From: a bacterium UBP2_UBA4780
GTDB lineage: Bacteria > Edwardsbacteria > AC1 > EtOH8
Direction of reading: 5' to 3'
Length of the DNA: 7,151 nt
Assembly: GCA_002403115.1 (NCBI GenBank)
Contig: DHHE01000085.1
Span: 385 to 7,535 of the forward strand
Shown piece after piece: positions 1 to 6,172 of this stretch (position 1 is its first letter; each line of letters begins with the position of its first letter). A program made the position numbers and the translations under genes. The notes beneath the pieces are model-generated. The model was not told where the DNA came from. It was given only the letters and a program-made list of their open reading frames with translations, and searched no databases.

Positions 1-2
1 GA

Positions 3-980
3 ATGGCCCTCGAGGGGCTGGCCGGGTTGGACCTCTCCCGGCAGCGGGCCGAGCTCCTTCACATCACCGCCCTGATAGAGGCCTCGGACGGGAATCACGA
101 TCAGGCCGCCGCCCACCTCCGGGAGGAGGCCTCCTTCCATGAAAAAACCGGTGACGAACACCGCCTGGCCGCGGTCTACAACAAGCTCTCGAGCGTCACC
201 TACACCCGGGGCGACATCGCCGGAGCCCTGGAGTACCAGGCGCTGACCCACTCCTTATCTGAGAAAACCGGGGACTCCTTCCGCCTGGCCCTGTCCCACA
301 AGAACTTCGGCGACATCCATTTCATAATGTGGGACCTTGCGGGAGCCCTGGAGCACTTCCGCCGTTCCGACGAGCTGTGCCGCTCCATTGGCAACGGGCT
401 GGGCCAGATATTCGCCCAGGCAGCCATCGGAAGGATCCTGGCCGCCGGCCGCCAGCATTCCCAGGCCAAGAGCCATTTCGACCGGGCGCTGGAGATGGCC
501 CGGAGACTGGAGAACCGTGACCGCGAGGCCGGCGTCTTGGTGGACCTGGCCGAGTGGCACTGCCTTCAGTCCCGGCCCGAGGCCGCGCTGGACAGCTTGA
601 AGCTGGCCGAGAAAATCGAGATGATGCGCGGACGGACTCCCTCCCCCAGGCATCAGGCCGTCCTGGCCCGGACCCTGCTCATCTCCGAGGGGATCCACGG
701 CGCGGTGGAGGCCCAGCGGCTTCTGGAAAACCTGCTCTCCCGGCCCCTGAAGCTGGACGACGAAGAGATGATGGCCGTCCCGGAACTGGAGGCCGAGGCC
801 CGGTTCCTGTTGGCCCGTTCGCTTCTGGGACAGGGGCTGCGGGACCAGGCCGACGCGGAGACAGCCAGGGCGGCGGATCTGGTCACGGCCATGTCGCAAA
901 AGGTTCCCGATGAACACCGCCGGACATTTTTGTCCAAGCCGACATCGGCCGAGATACTCGGGGGAAAATCCGGCCAGTAA
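3..980 (+). CDS. TPR-repeat protein, C-terminal part (5' end outside window)
   Basis: Open frame from the left edge to TAA at 978-980, 325 visible residues. It is almost entirely helical tetratricopeptide repeats of the longer 36-40-residue type. Clear units lie at about residues 14-50, 53-90, 93-130 and 133-170, each with the A/G-containing helix pair and a closing 'EKTGD' or 'RSIGN' turn. Degenerate repeats follow at about 173-206 and 262-298. The C-terminus has a short charged cap (VPDEHRRTFLSKP) of a kind seen at the end of TPR tails in large multidomain regulators such as Ser/Thr kinase-TPR or ATPase-TPR proteins. I therefore infer that this is the C-terminal sensor or scaffold part of a larger protein and that the ATG at position 3 is probably an internal Met; no ribosome-binding site can be judged at the edge. 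There is no signal peptide, membrane segment or catalytic motif in the visible part. It converges on the exported TPR gene across a shared terminator. TPR identification is firm; the parent protein and its partner are unknown. Confidence 0.85.
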   Translation: MALEGLAGLDLSRQRAELLHITALIEASDGNHDQAAAHLREEASFHEKTGDEHRLAAVYNKLSSVTYTRGDIAGALEYQALTHSLSEKTGDSFRLALSHKNFGDIHFIMWDLAGALEHFRRSDELCRSIGNGLGQIFAQAAIGRILAAGRQHSQAKSHFDRALEMARRLENRDREAGVLVDLAEWHCLQSRPEAALDSLKLAEKIEMMRGRTPSPRHQAVLARTLLISEGIHGAVEAQRLLENLLSRPLKLDDEEMMAVPELEAEARFLLARSLLGQGLRDQADAETARAADLVTAMSQKVPDEHRRTFLSKPTSAEILGGKSGQ

Positions 981-1004
981 GTCTTGGATATCCGTAAATA
1001 AAAG

Positions 1005-1040
1005 AAGAGAAAAGGCAGCCCCGGGGCTGCCTTTTCTCTT
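1005..1040. terminator. Bidirectional intrinsic terminator between convergent genes
   Basis: This is a perfect inverted repeat: 18 bases (1005-1022) directly followed by their reverse complement (1023-1040). It folds as a long stem capped by a CCGG tetraloop. The core GGCAGCC/GGCTGCC is flanked by A-rich sequence on the left and T-rich sequence on the right (TTTTCTCTTTGCATTTTTT), so each strand reads a hairpin followed by a U-rich tail. It lies 24 bases after the plus-strand TPR stop and 36 bases after the minus-strand TPR stop, so it serves both convergent genes. Confidence 0.9.
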
Positions 1041-1076
1041 TGCATTTTTTATTTCGTTCGGTTTACGCTGGCCGTC

Positions 1077-1661
1077 TCACTGGTCCTGGCTGGGACCGAT
1101 GGCGGCCTGAGCGCCGCCGAGATTCACCGACGGCTGGGCTTCTGTTTTCGGGGCGCGGACTGCTAATTCCCGTTCGCTGGACGGATCGTCGTTTTTCTTG
1201 CTCTTGCGGCTGATCTCCCTGGCCAGTTTTTCCACAGTCTCCCGGAATTGGGGAACGTCCTTGATCCTCCGAAAGTCCGGATCCCTCTTTATGAGTTCCG
1301 TGTCCGCGAAGCCGGCCTCTACAGACCGGATCAGGTACTTGACCGCCAGCTTGGAGTCGCCCAGACGCCCGTAGCAACAGGCCAGGTTGTACAAGTCGTT
1401 GCCGCAGCCGCGTCCCGACCTGATCACCAGGTGGTAACACTGGGCTGCCAACTTGTAGTCCCCTTGCCAATAGGCGTTCCGTGCCCTCTTTGCCAGTTCA
1501 TCAGCCTTGGCCGAGAGCTGCTCCTGGACTGAGATAGGCGCTTCCCTGAGGCAACCAGTCCGTACCTCCCGGTTCTCGGCCTTCCGGTCGCATATGGGGA
1601 CGCCGAAAATGACGCCCGCCAGCATCGCGGCCATGAGGGCCGTCAGAAGTGAAGTTTTCAT
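1077..1661 (-). CDS. Exported small TPR protein with C-terminal TPR-end motif
   Basis: This encodes 194 residues. The N-terminus has a Sec-type signal: K2, a hydrophobic stretch at about 5-23 (LLTALMAAMLAGVIFG), then a charged region. The C24 context (GVPIC) is a poor lipobox, so a lipoprotein is unlikely. Residues about 52-115 form a TPR pair (NAYWQGDYKLAAQCYHLVI, then DLYNLACCYGRLGDSKLAVKYL). Residues 116-146 (EAGFAD..LIKRDPDFRRIKDVPQFRETVEKL) match the motif often found capping short bacterial TPR arrays, where the last repeat is followed by 'DPDL..L..DPRF'. The tail (about 150-194) is charged, then Ser/Pro/Gly-rich and probably disordered. Six cysteines (24, 37, 75, 86, 95, 96) could form disulfides if the protein is periplasmic. 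The start is set by AAGGAAAGG just upstream of the ATG. It lies 52 bases downstream of the 30-residue membrane ORF, probably in the same transcript. The function is most likely protein-protein interaction in the envelope; no specific pathway is recognisable. Confidence 0.88.
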   Translation of the reverse strand: MKTSLLTALMAAMLAGVIFGVPICDRKAENREVRTGCLREAPISVQEQLSAKADELAKRARNAYWQGDYKLAAQCYHLVIRSGRGCGNDLYNLACCYGRLGDSKLAVKYLIRSVEAGFADTELIKRDPDFRRIKDVPQFRETVEKLAREISRKSKKNDDPSSERELAVRAPKTEAQPSVNLGGAQAAIGPSQDQ

Positions 1662-1663
1662 GG

Positions 1664-1673
1664 TCCTTTCCTT
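1664..1673 (-). promoter_or_regulatory. Ribosome-binding site of the exported TPR gene
   Basis: The minus strand reads AAGGAAAGGACC directly before ATG at 1661. The AAGGA at 1673-1669 sits 7 bases from the start. This context, including ATGAA after the start, is nearly the same as that of the 30-residue ORF upstream (GGAGGAAAGGACG before ATGAA). Confidence 0.6.
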
Positions 1674-1713
1674 TTTTCTTTTTCTGTGTAATCCGTTTTA
1701 CTGCCAGGGTCCT

Positions 1714-1806
1714 TCAGATGACCATCATCAGGAACATCGAAGCAATGACACCCAGCGGGATCAACCCTCCCAGGTCGACCTGCCTTAGCGTGGTCACGAT
1801 CTTCAT
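1714..1806 (-). CDS. 30-residue single-helix membrane miniprotein
   Basis: This is a short ORF of 30 codons ending in TGA (1716-1714). The peptide starts MKIVTTLRQVDLGG, a short amphipathic, weakly basic N-terminus. It continues as an uninterrupted hydrophobic segment at about residues 15-30 (LIPLGVIASMFLMMVI), enough for one transmembrane helix with the C-terminus at the membrane. Support for real translation: a very strong ribosome-binding site (GAGGGAGGAAAGGACG before ATG), a recognisable membrane-helix composition, and a position between a probable promoter and the exported TPR gene with the same ribosome-binding context. The family is not recognised. Single-helix miniproteins of this size often act as small regulators or stabilisers of membrane complexes, but that is general knowledge and not shown here. 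It could be translated mainly to couple expression of the downstream gene. Confidence 0.68.
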   Translation of the reverse strand: MKIVTTLRQVDLGGLIPLGVIASMFLMMVI

Positions 1807-1822
1807 CGTCCTTTCCTCCCTC
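1807..1822 (-). promoter_or_regulatory. Strong ribosome-binding site of the 30-residue ORF
   Basis: The minus strand reads GAGGGAGGAAAGGACG immediately before ATG at 1806. GGAGG (1819-1815) is 8 bases from the start. This purine-rich site is the main evidence that the short ORF is translated. Confidence 0.65.
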
Positions 1823-1887
1823 TTTTATGATTACGGGGGCTCCGCCTGTTTTTGTTTCCCAAAGAAGCCTGCTGTTCGTTCCATATA

Positions 1888-1918
1888 TTTATACAGCATC
1901 AGGCATGCCAGCTGACAA
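1888..1918 (-). promoter_or_regulatory. Possible sigma-70-type promoter for the miniprotein/TPR unit
   Basis: On the minus strand, TTGTCA (1918-1913) and TATAAA (1893-1888) match -35 and -10 elements but are 19 bp apart, which is longer than ideal. The region is AT-rich against a GC-rich background, with a seven-T run just upstream and TATAAATATATGG at the -10. The predicted transcript would start near 1881 and give a leader of about 75 bases before the 30-residue ORF. Confidence 0.45.
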
Positions 1919-2053
1919 AAAAACGCTTATCTTGCATTGCGTTGTCCTGCTTTAGGTTGCGGGCATGGGCTTTACGGGGTTTCTGTCTCGCGTGCCAAAC
2001 ATACTTGTTTGGCCCATGACCGGCTCATTTTGGCCGGTCCATAAACAAATGAA

Positions 2054-2084
2054 AAGGCCCCGGGTCATCAAGACCCGGGGCCTT
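2054..2084 (-). terminator. Terminator of the kinase/regulator operon
   Basis: This is a perfect 13-bp stem, AAGGCCCCGGGTC (2054-2066) against GACCCGGGGCCTT (2072-2084), with a 5-base loop. On the minus strand it is followed by TTTTCATTTGTTTATGG, a T-rich tail. It begins 12 bases after the response-regulator stop. Confidence 0.87.
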
Positions 2085-2096
2085 GTAGACGGTCTG

Positions 2097-3437
2097 TTAT
2101 TGGCCCTTGGTTTTCCTTTTCATCGAGGATAGGGATATCCCCAGGGCTTTGGCAGCCCTGCTTTTATTTCCTCCGAACTTTTCGAGGACTGCCGCGATGT
2201 GGCGTTTTTCGACCGATTCCAGGTCCAGGTTCGCCTCGCCCGCCGGGGCATCCCCAACTCTGGGTTCCGGACCGCCCACACCGGCTCCGGATATCAGGGT
2301 CGAGGGGGTGAAGGGGCCTGACCGGTGCAAAAGCAGCGATCTTTCAATGATGTTGCGCAGCTCCCTGACATTGCCCGGCCAGCCGTACCGAGCCAGCGCC
2401 TCCATCTCGACAGGAGACACGGCGACGTCTGCTCTGCTGAACCCCTTGAGAAAATGCCCGACCAGCAGAGGGATGTCCTCGGGCCGCTGGCGCAGGGGAG
2501 GCACCGTGAAGCGTATCACCGAAAGCCGGTAGTAGAGGTCGGCCCGGAACCGCCTGGCGGACACCGCCTGCTCCAGGTCGGCGTTGGTGGTGGCCACCAG
2601 CCTGACGTCGACCGGGATGGGGGCCTCGCCTCCCACCCGCCGGATGATGCCGCTGTCCAGGACCGTAAGGAGTCTAGTCTGAAGCAACAGCGGCATGTCC
2701 CCGATCTCGTCCAGAACCAGGGTGCCGCCGCTGGCCAGCTCGAACACACCCTTTTTAGTTCGCACCGCTCCGGTGAAGGCGCCCTTCTCGTGCCCGAAAA
2801 GCTCGGCCTCGGCCAGGGTCTCGGGGATGGCCGAGCAGTTGATGACGACGAAGGGGCCATCATGGCGCCCGCTGCGCTCGTGGATGTGGCGGGCCAGCAC
2901 GTTCTTACCGGTGCCGGTCTCCCCGGTTATCAGGACCGGCGAGCCGCTTTCGGCTGTCATTTCTGCCTCTGTCACCAGCCTGGCCATGGCCGGTGACGTC
3001 CAGCTCTGGATCCCGCCCGGATGGCCCTGGGCAGCGGCATAGCGTCCGACATCGGCCTCCTGCTCCAGTTCCAGGGTGCGGGCGGCGTTTTGAAGCGACA
3101 GGTCCAGCTCGCCCAGCTCGAATGGTTTGGACAGATAGTCGTAGGCGCCGGCCCGGATGGCCTGCAGGGCGTGGTTGAAGCTGGGGTAGGCGGTGATGAA
3201 GACGATCTTCAAATCGGCGTTGCATTTCAGCAGCTCGGGGCAGAGGTCGTGGCCCCGGGCGTCCGGCAGGTTCTCGTCCAATAGGGCGATATGGAACCAT
3301 TTTTCCCTGGCCAGCTTCAGGCCGTCCTTCCCGGAGTTGGCCGTCTCCACCAGGTAGCCCTTTCGCCCCAGGTAGTCACCGATGGAGAGGGCGAAATTGC
3401 GGTCGTCGTCTATGATGAGTATGCTCAGCTTTGCCAT
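2097..3437 (-). CDS. Sigma-54-dependent response regulator (REC-AAA+-Fis HTH)
   Basis: This encodes 446 residues in the NtrC/AtoC/ZraR architecture. The receiver domain spans about 4-118 with acidic D10-D12, phospho-acceptor D54 (ALLDENLPD), T82 and K104 (SKPFE). The sigma-54 interaction AAA+ domain spans about 146-372: Walker A GETGTGKN (172-179), the sigma-54-contacting loop GAFTGA (219-224), Walker B LVLDEIGD (240-247), sensor I VATTN (281-285), arginine-finger region FRADLYYRL (297-305) and sensor II GWPGNVREL (352-360). A Gly/Pro-rich linker (about 383-402) leads to a Fis-type helix-turn-helix (about 405-442, NKSRAAKALGIS). It should hydrolyse ATP to open sigma-54 RNA polymerase complexes once phosphorylated. 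The ATG at 3437 was chosen because it directly precedes the REC domain and has AAGGG 7 bases upstream. A longer in-frame start at 3527 would overlap the kinase and add a non-conserved leader. The gene starts 10 bases after the kinase stop, so that kinase is its likely partner. The recognition-helix end (LSSMKRKTKGQ) departs from the usual Fis consensus. Target genes are unknown. Confidence 0.96.
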   Translation of the reverse strand: MAKLSILIIDDDRNFALSIGDYLGRKGYLVETANSGKDGLKLAREKWFHIALLDENLPDARGHDLCPELLKCNADLKIVFITAYPSFNHALQAIRAGAYDYLSKPFELGELDLSLQNAARTLELEQEADVGRYAAAQGHPGGIQSWTSPAMARLVTEAEMTAESGSPVLITGETGTGKNVLARHIHERSGRHDGPFVVINCSAIPETLAEAELFGHEKGAFTGAVRTKKGVFELASGGTLVLDEIGDMPLLLQTRLLTVLDSGIIRRVGGEAPIPVDVRLVATTNADLEQAVSARRFRADLYYRLSVIRFTVPPLRQRPEDIPLLVGHFLKGFSRADVAVSPVEMEALARYGWPGNVRELRNIIERSLLLHRSGPFTPSTLISGAGVGGPEPRVGDAPAGEANLDLESVEKRHIAAVLEKFGGNKSRAAKALGISLSSMKRKTKGQ

Positions 3438-3442
3438 GGGAT

Positions 3443-3449
3443 TCCCTTC
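3443..3449 (-). promoter_or_regulatory. Ribosome-binding site fixing the response-regulator start
   Basis: The minus strand reads GAAGGGA followed by ATCCC and ATG at 3437. It overlaps the TGA stop of the kinase (3450-3448), which suggests translational coupling of the two genes. Confidence 0.7.
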
Positions 3450-6078
3450 AAGGTTGACTGGAGTCCGGACGGGCCCCGGGCAGTGAGACGGTGACCCTCG
3501 TCCCCCGCCCCGGGTCGCTGTCCACATCGATGTAGCCGTTCATGGCCAGCACCAGTTTCTGGCAGATGACCATGCCCAGGCCGGTGCCCCCCGGCCGGGT
3601 GGTGTAGAAGGGTTTGAATATGTTTTCCTTCACCTCCCTGGTCATCCCGGAACCATTGTCCTCGACCTCCAGCTGGTGGCTTTCACCCCCGCAGATCACG
3701 CTGACGGTGATCGATGGCCCCTCCCGTCCGGTCAGGGCATTGAAGGCGTTGGTCAGCAGGTTGACCACTATCTGGTATAGGGCCCGCCGGTCGGCCAGCA
3801 CCCGGCATCCACCCTCCGGGAACCGGTAGCGGAACTCGATCCCCGCCTTGGCGAAGTCCGGCTCCACGGTGGGCATCAGGTCGCGGAAGAAGGAACCAAG
3901 CTCAACCTCGCCCAGGGACAGGTTTTCGAACATGCTGAAGCTGTGGAGCACCTTCAGCAGCGATTCCAGCCTCTGGACATCGGAGGCGATCCTTCCAATG
4001 TACTCTTTCCTGGCCCCGTCGTCCAGGCTGTCGTACCCGTCCCCCAGTAGGCTGGTGGCCACCTTGATGGAGTTTACCGGGTTGCCCATTTCGTGGCGCA
4101 CCCCGGAGAAGATGAAGCCTATGTTGTTCATGTTGTTGGCCGTTTCGGCGATCGCCTGGAGCCTCTTCTGCACGGTGACGTCGCGGATCACCACCAGCGA
4201 GCTGATGCGCTCCCCCCGGGGGTTATTGACGGCCGATACTACAAGCTCCTGCTCGTAAAGCGTTCCGTCCTTCCGGCGGGCGGCCTTGGAGCCGAACCAG
4301 ATGCCGTCCTTGGCCACCTGCTCCCAGGTTTTTTCCCAGAACTCGGTGAACTGGATATCGGCCTTGTCCCTGGGCACCACGCTGGTCCGTCCGATCACCT
4401 CGGCTTTCGTGTATCCGGTGATCCGCTCAGCCGCCGGGTTGAAGTAGGTGATGCGGCCACTGGGATCGGCCATCATCACCCCCTCGTCCAGCTGCTCGAT
4501 GGCTGTCATCATCATCCTGGCCAGCTCCTGGGCCCGCCTTATATCAGTGACGTCCTTGAGGACGAAGACCGAGCCCCTAAGCTCCCCCGAGGGGTCGGTA
4601 ACCGGGTCGAAGGCCAGGTTCATCCAGCGGTCTTCCAGTCTCATTTCCCGGCCGAACCTCTGCCTGCTTTTCCTAATCTCCTCCAGGAAGTCCGGAGCTT
4701 CATTCCCCAGCGGGAGCAGTCGGTGCGACGGCATGCCCAATATCTCCCGGCACGGCTTTCTCAGGATACGGCCCAGGGCCTCGTTGCAGCGCCTGACGAC
4801 CCCCTCCCCGTCCAGCAGGGCGATGCCGTCTCCCATGGCGTCGAATGTGGTTTGCCACTGGAGGGCCGACAGCCGGGCGGTTTCCTCGGCTTGCTTTCGC
4901 TCGGTGACGTTGTAATGGATCCCGATGATGCCCAGGGCCTCCCCCTGCTCGTCACGCACCGGGACCATCCGGGTCTCCACCGTCAGCTTCTGGCCTCCTT
5001 GAACCACCTCGGTTTCCCCGAAGAACTGCGTCTCGTTGCCGGCCAGCACACGGGCCTCGTTTATCCTGCCCCGCTCGGCTGCTTCCGGGGAGAAGAGTTC
5101 GGCATCGGTCTTCCCGGCCAGCTGGTCCTGGGCCATCCCCACCACCTCGCAGAAGTTGCGGTTGGCCAGCAGATAGCGCCCCCGGAGGTCCTTGAAGAAC
5201 ACTCCGGCCGGTATGCTGTCCAGCAGGGTCATCAGTTCCCTCTGCCGTCGGGCCAGCTCGGTCTGGACCTTCTTCAGATCGGTGATGTCGAAGGTGAACT
5301 CGGCCGCCAGCCAGCGCCCGTCGTCGGCCTGGAAGGGGACGATATGCACCTGGACGGTCCGGCTGTCGTCCCCGGGAGGGCTCTCCTCCAGGACCACCGA
5401 CCGTCGGGCCTTGATCGCTTCCATGATCCGGCAGGGTCGGCACTGCCGGTCCAGCTTCTCGAAATACTGGTGGCACTTCCGTCCGTTCACCGGGCCGAAC
5501 TTCCGCTCCCAGCTGGGACTCAGGTAGTTGATGTCTAGCCCTGAATCAACGACCACCACCGCCGTCCGGGTGGCCTCCAGCACGTACTCCATCTGCCGCT
5601 TGAAGCTCACCAGCTCCTGTTCCAACTTCTTGCGGCCGGTGATGTCCCGGGCGACGCTTTGCACCAGCAGGCGGCCCCGGTGGCGGAAGGAGCGTGACTT
5701 GACCTCGACGTAGATCTCCGCTCCGTCCGGCCTCAGGAGCTTCTCCTCCACCAGCGGCAGCTCGGTCTCCTTCGAATACAGCTCCCTCGCCCGCTCGTCG
5801 ATCAGCAGGTGAAAATCAGGATGGGCAAAGTCCTTGAGTTGCCGGCCCACCAGCTCACGGCCTTTTTTTAGGCCGAACAGGTCCGCGGCCGCCTGGTTGG
5901 CCTCGACGATGATGTCCCGCTGGCTGACGTAGATCGCGTCAGGGGACATCTCCATCAGGTCACGGTAGCGGTCGCTGGAAGGCTTGCTCCGGGCGGCCGC
6001 CCGCTTCCGAACCGCCTGGTCTGCCGGCCTTCCGGCCTTGGCCGATGATTTCTTGGCTTTTCGCACGATGGCTTTCAT
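3448..6078 (-). CDS. Soluble multi-PAS sensor histidine kinase
   Basis: This encodes 876 residues with no signal peptide or membrane helix, so it should be a cytoplasmic sensor. After a basic Lys/Ala/Arg-rich tail (1-38) come five PAS domains: about 36-150, 160-270, 282-397, 405-515 and 522-640. Each ends in the typical 'DIT/NVT/DVT..K/R' motif and a helical linker (RDITGRKKLEQEL, FDITDLKKVQTEL, NVTERKQAEE, KDVTDIRRAQEL, RDVTVQKRLQ). The second PAS contains C202, C213 and C216 (CRPC). The transmitter follows: H-box GVRHEMGNPVNSI with phospho-acceptor H662, N-box QIVVNLLTNAFNAL (N773, N777), G1 EDNGSGM (806-812), F-box FKPFYTTR (821-828) and G2 GGTGLGM (830-836). All catalytic elements are present, so it should autophosphorylate and transfer phosphate to the adjacent sigma-54 regulator. 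The ATG at 6078 is preferred over an in-frame TTG at 6090; neither has a strong ribosome-binding site. A promoter lies about 60-95 bases upstream. The ligand is unknown. Confidence 0.95.
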   Translation of the reverse strand: MKAIVRKAKKSSAKAGRPADQAVRKRAAARSKPSSDRYRDLMEMSPDAIYVSQRDIIVEANQAAADLFGLKKGRELVGRQLKDFAHPDFHLLIDERARELYSKETELPLVEEKLLRPDGAEIYVEVKSRSFRHRGRLLVQSVARDITGRKKLEQELVSFKRQMEYVLEATRTAVVVVDSGLDINYLSPSWERKFGPVNGRKCHQYFEKLDRQCRPCRIMEAIKARRSVVLEESPPGDDSRTVQVHIVPFQADDGRWLAAEFTFDITDLKKVQTELARRQRELMTLLDSIPAGVFFKDLRGRYLLANRNFCEVVGMAQDQLAGKTDAELFSPEAAERGRINEARVLAGNETQFFGETEVVQGGQKLTVETRMVPVRDEQGEALGIIGIHYNVTERKQAEETARLSALQWQTTFDAMGDGIALLDGEGVVRRCNEALGRILRKPCREILGMPSHRLLPLGNEAPDFLEEIRKSRQRFGREMRLEDRWMNLAFDPVTDPSGELRGSVFVLKDVTDIRRAQELARMMMTAIEQLDEGVMMADPSGRITYFNPAAERITGYTKAEVIGRTSVVPRDKADIQFTEFWEKTWEQVAKDGIWFGSKAARRKDGTLYEQELVVSAVNNPRGERISSLVVIRDVTVQKRLQAIAETANNMNNIGFIFSGVRHEMGNPVNSIKVATSLLGDGYDSLDDGARKEYIGRIASDVQRLESLLKVLHSFSMFENLSLGEVELGSFFRDLMPTVEPDFAKAGIEFRYRFPEGGCRVLADRRALYQIVVNLLTNAFNALTGREGPSITVSVICGGESHQLEVEDNGSGMTREVKENIFKPFYTTRPGGTGLGMVICQKLVLAMNGYIDVDSDPGRGTRVTVSLPGARPDSSQP

Positions 6079-6104
6079 TCTGTCCGGCAATCCCGGATGA
6101 ATTC

Positions 6105-6130
6105 CGAACGGGTTCGCAGGTCCCGGAACC
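6105..6130 (-). promoter_or_regulatory. Palindromes in the kinase leader, possible operator
   Basis: Two dyads lie between the predicted transcription start and the kinase start codon: CGAAC-GG-GTTCG (6105-6116, perfect arms) and GGTCCCGGAACC (6119-6130, one mismatch pair). They could be a repressor or activator site or small leader RNA stems. In GC-rich DNA such short palindromes also occur by chance, so this is only a candidate. Confidence 0.25.
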
Positions 6131-6143
6131 GGACGACCATAGA

Positions 6144-6172
6144 GTCATAGCACAAATCCGGTACGATGTCAA
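6144..6172 (-). promoter_or_regulatory. Sigma-70-type promoter of the kinase/regulator operon
   Basis: The minus strand has TTGACA (6172-6167, perfect -35), a 17-bp spacer and TATGAC (6149-6144, 4 of 6 matches to the -10). The TGC just before the -10 makes it an extended -10. The sequence upstream is AT-rich (AAAATATGA). The predicted start near 6137 gives a leader of about 60 bases. This implies that the two-component genes can be expressed independently of the methyltransferase unit upstream. Confidence 0.78.

Larger units (their letters stand above)
1807..2053. other. Intergenic region with promoter and hairpins, no gene seen
   Basis: This stretch lies between the terminator of the two-component operon and the miniprotein ORF. 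It is clearly less GC-rich than its neighbours. It contains the candidate promoter at 1888-1918 and two hairpins: 1994-2013 (GCCAAACA, loop TACT, TGTTTGGC) and 2018-2039 (GACCGGC, 8-base loop, GCCGGTC). There is also a weaker inverted repeat around 1913-1947 involving GACAA and TTGTC. Only very short ORFs without ribosome-binding sites are present. No known riboswitch or structured RNA class was recognised by eye. Confidence 0.5.

Noticed and set aside
255..917. A 220-codon minus-strand frame opposite the TPR protein
   Set aside because: It is antisense to clear TPR repeats on the plus strand, and its Gly/Leu/Gln-rich product shows no motif.
1831..1884. A 17-codon possible leader peptide in the 5' leader of the miniprotein unit
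   Set aside because: Its ATG falls at about the predicted transcription start, it has no ribosome-binding site, and the peptide shows no run of regulatory codons.
1649..1915. An 88-codon plus-strand frame rich in Phe and Ile
   Set aside because: It is opposite the miniprotein ORF, the TPR start and the promoter. Its Phe run comes from purine-rich ribosome-binding sites on the other strand.
1981..1997. A sigma-54 promoter suggested by TTTGGCACG on the minus strand
   Set aside because: The -24 half looks right, but at the required spacing the -12 half reads AG instead of GC, so it is not a valid -24/-12 promoter.
1965..2127. A short plus-strand ORF running through the hairpins and terminator
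   Set aside because: It has no ribosome-binding site, runs into the end of the response-regulator gene on the opposite strand, and encodes through a perfect terminator stem.
2325..2996. A 223-codon plus-strand frame antisense to the response regulator
   Set aside because: It mirrors the AAA+ domain coding sequence, and its low-information His/Gln/Gly-rich product has no recognisable fold.
3438..3527. A 30-residue N-terminal extension of the response regulator
   Set aside because: It would overlap the kinase by 80 bases and add a Gly/Pro/Arg-rich leader before a complete receiver domain. The ATG at 3437 has a good ribosome-binding site.
4093..5538. A 481-codon open frame on the plus strand, antisense to the kinase
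   Set aside because: It lies wholly inside the well-supported kinase gene on the other strand. Its product is rich in His, Pro, Gly and Leu without domains, as expected for an antisense frame of GC-rich coding DNA, and no ribosome-binding site was seen.
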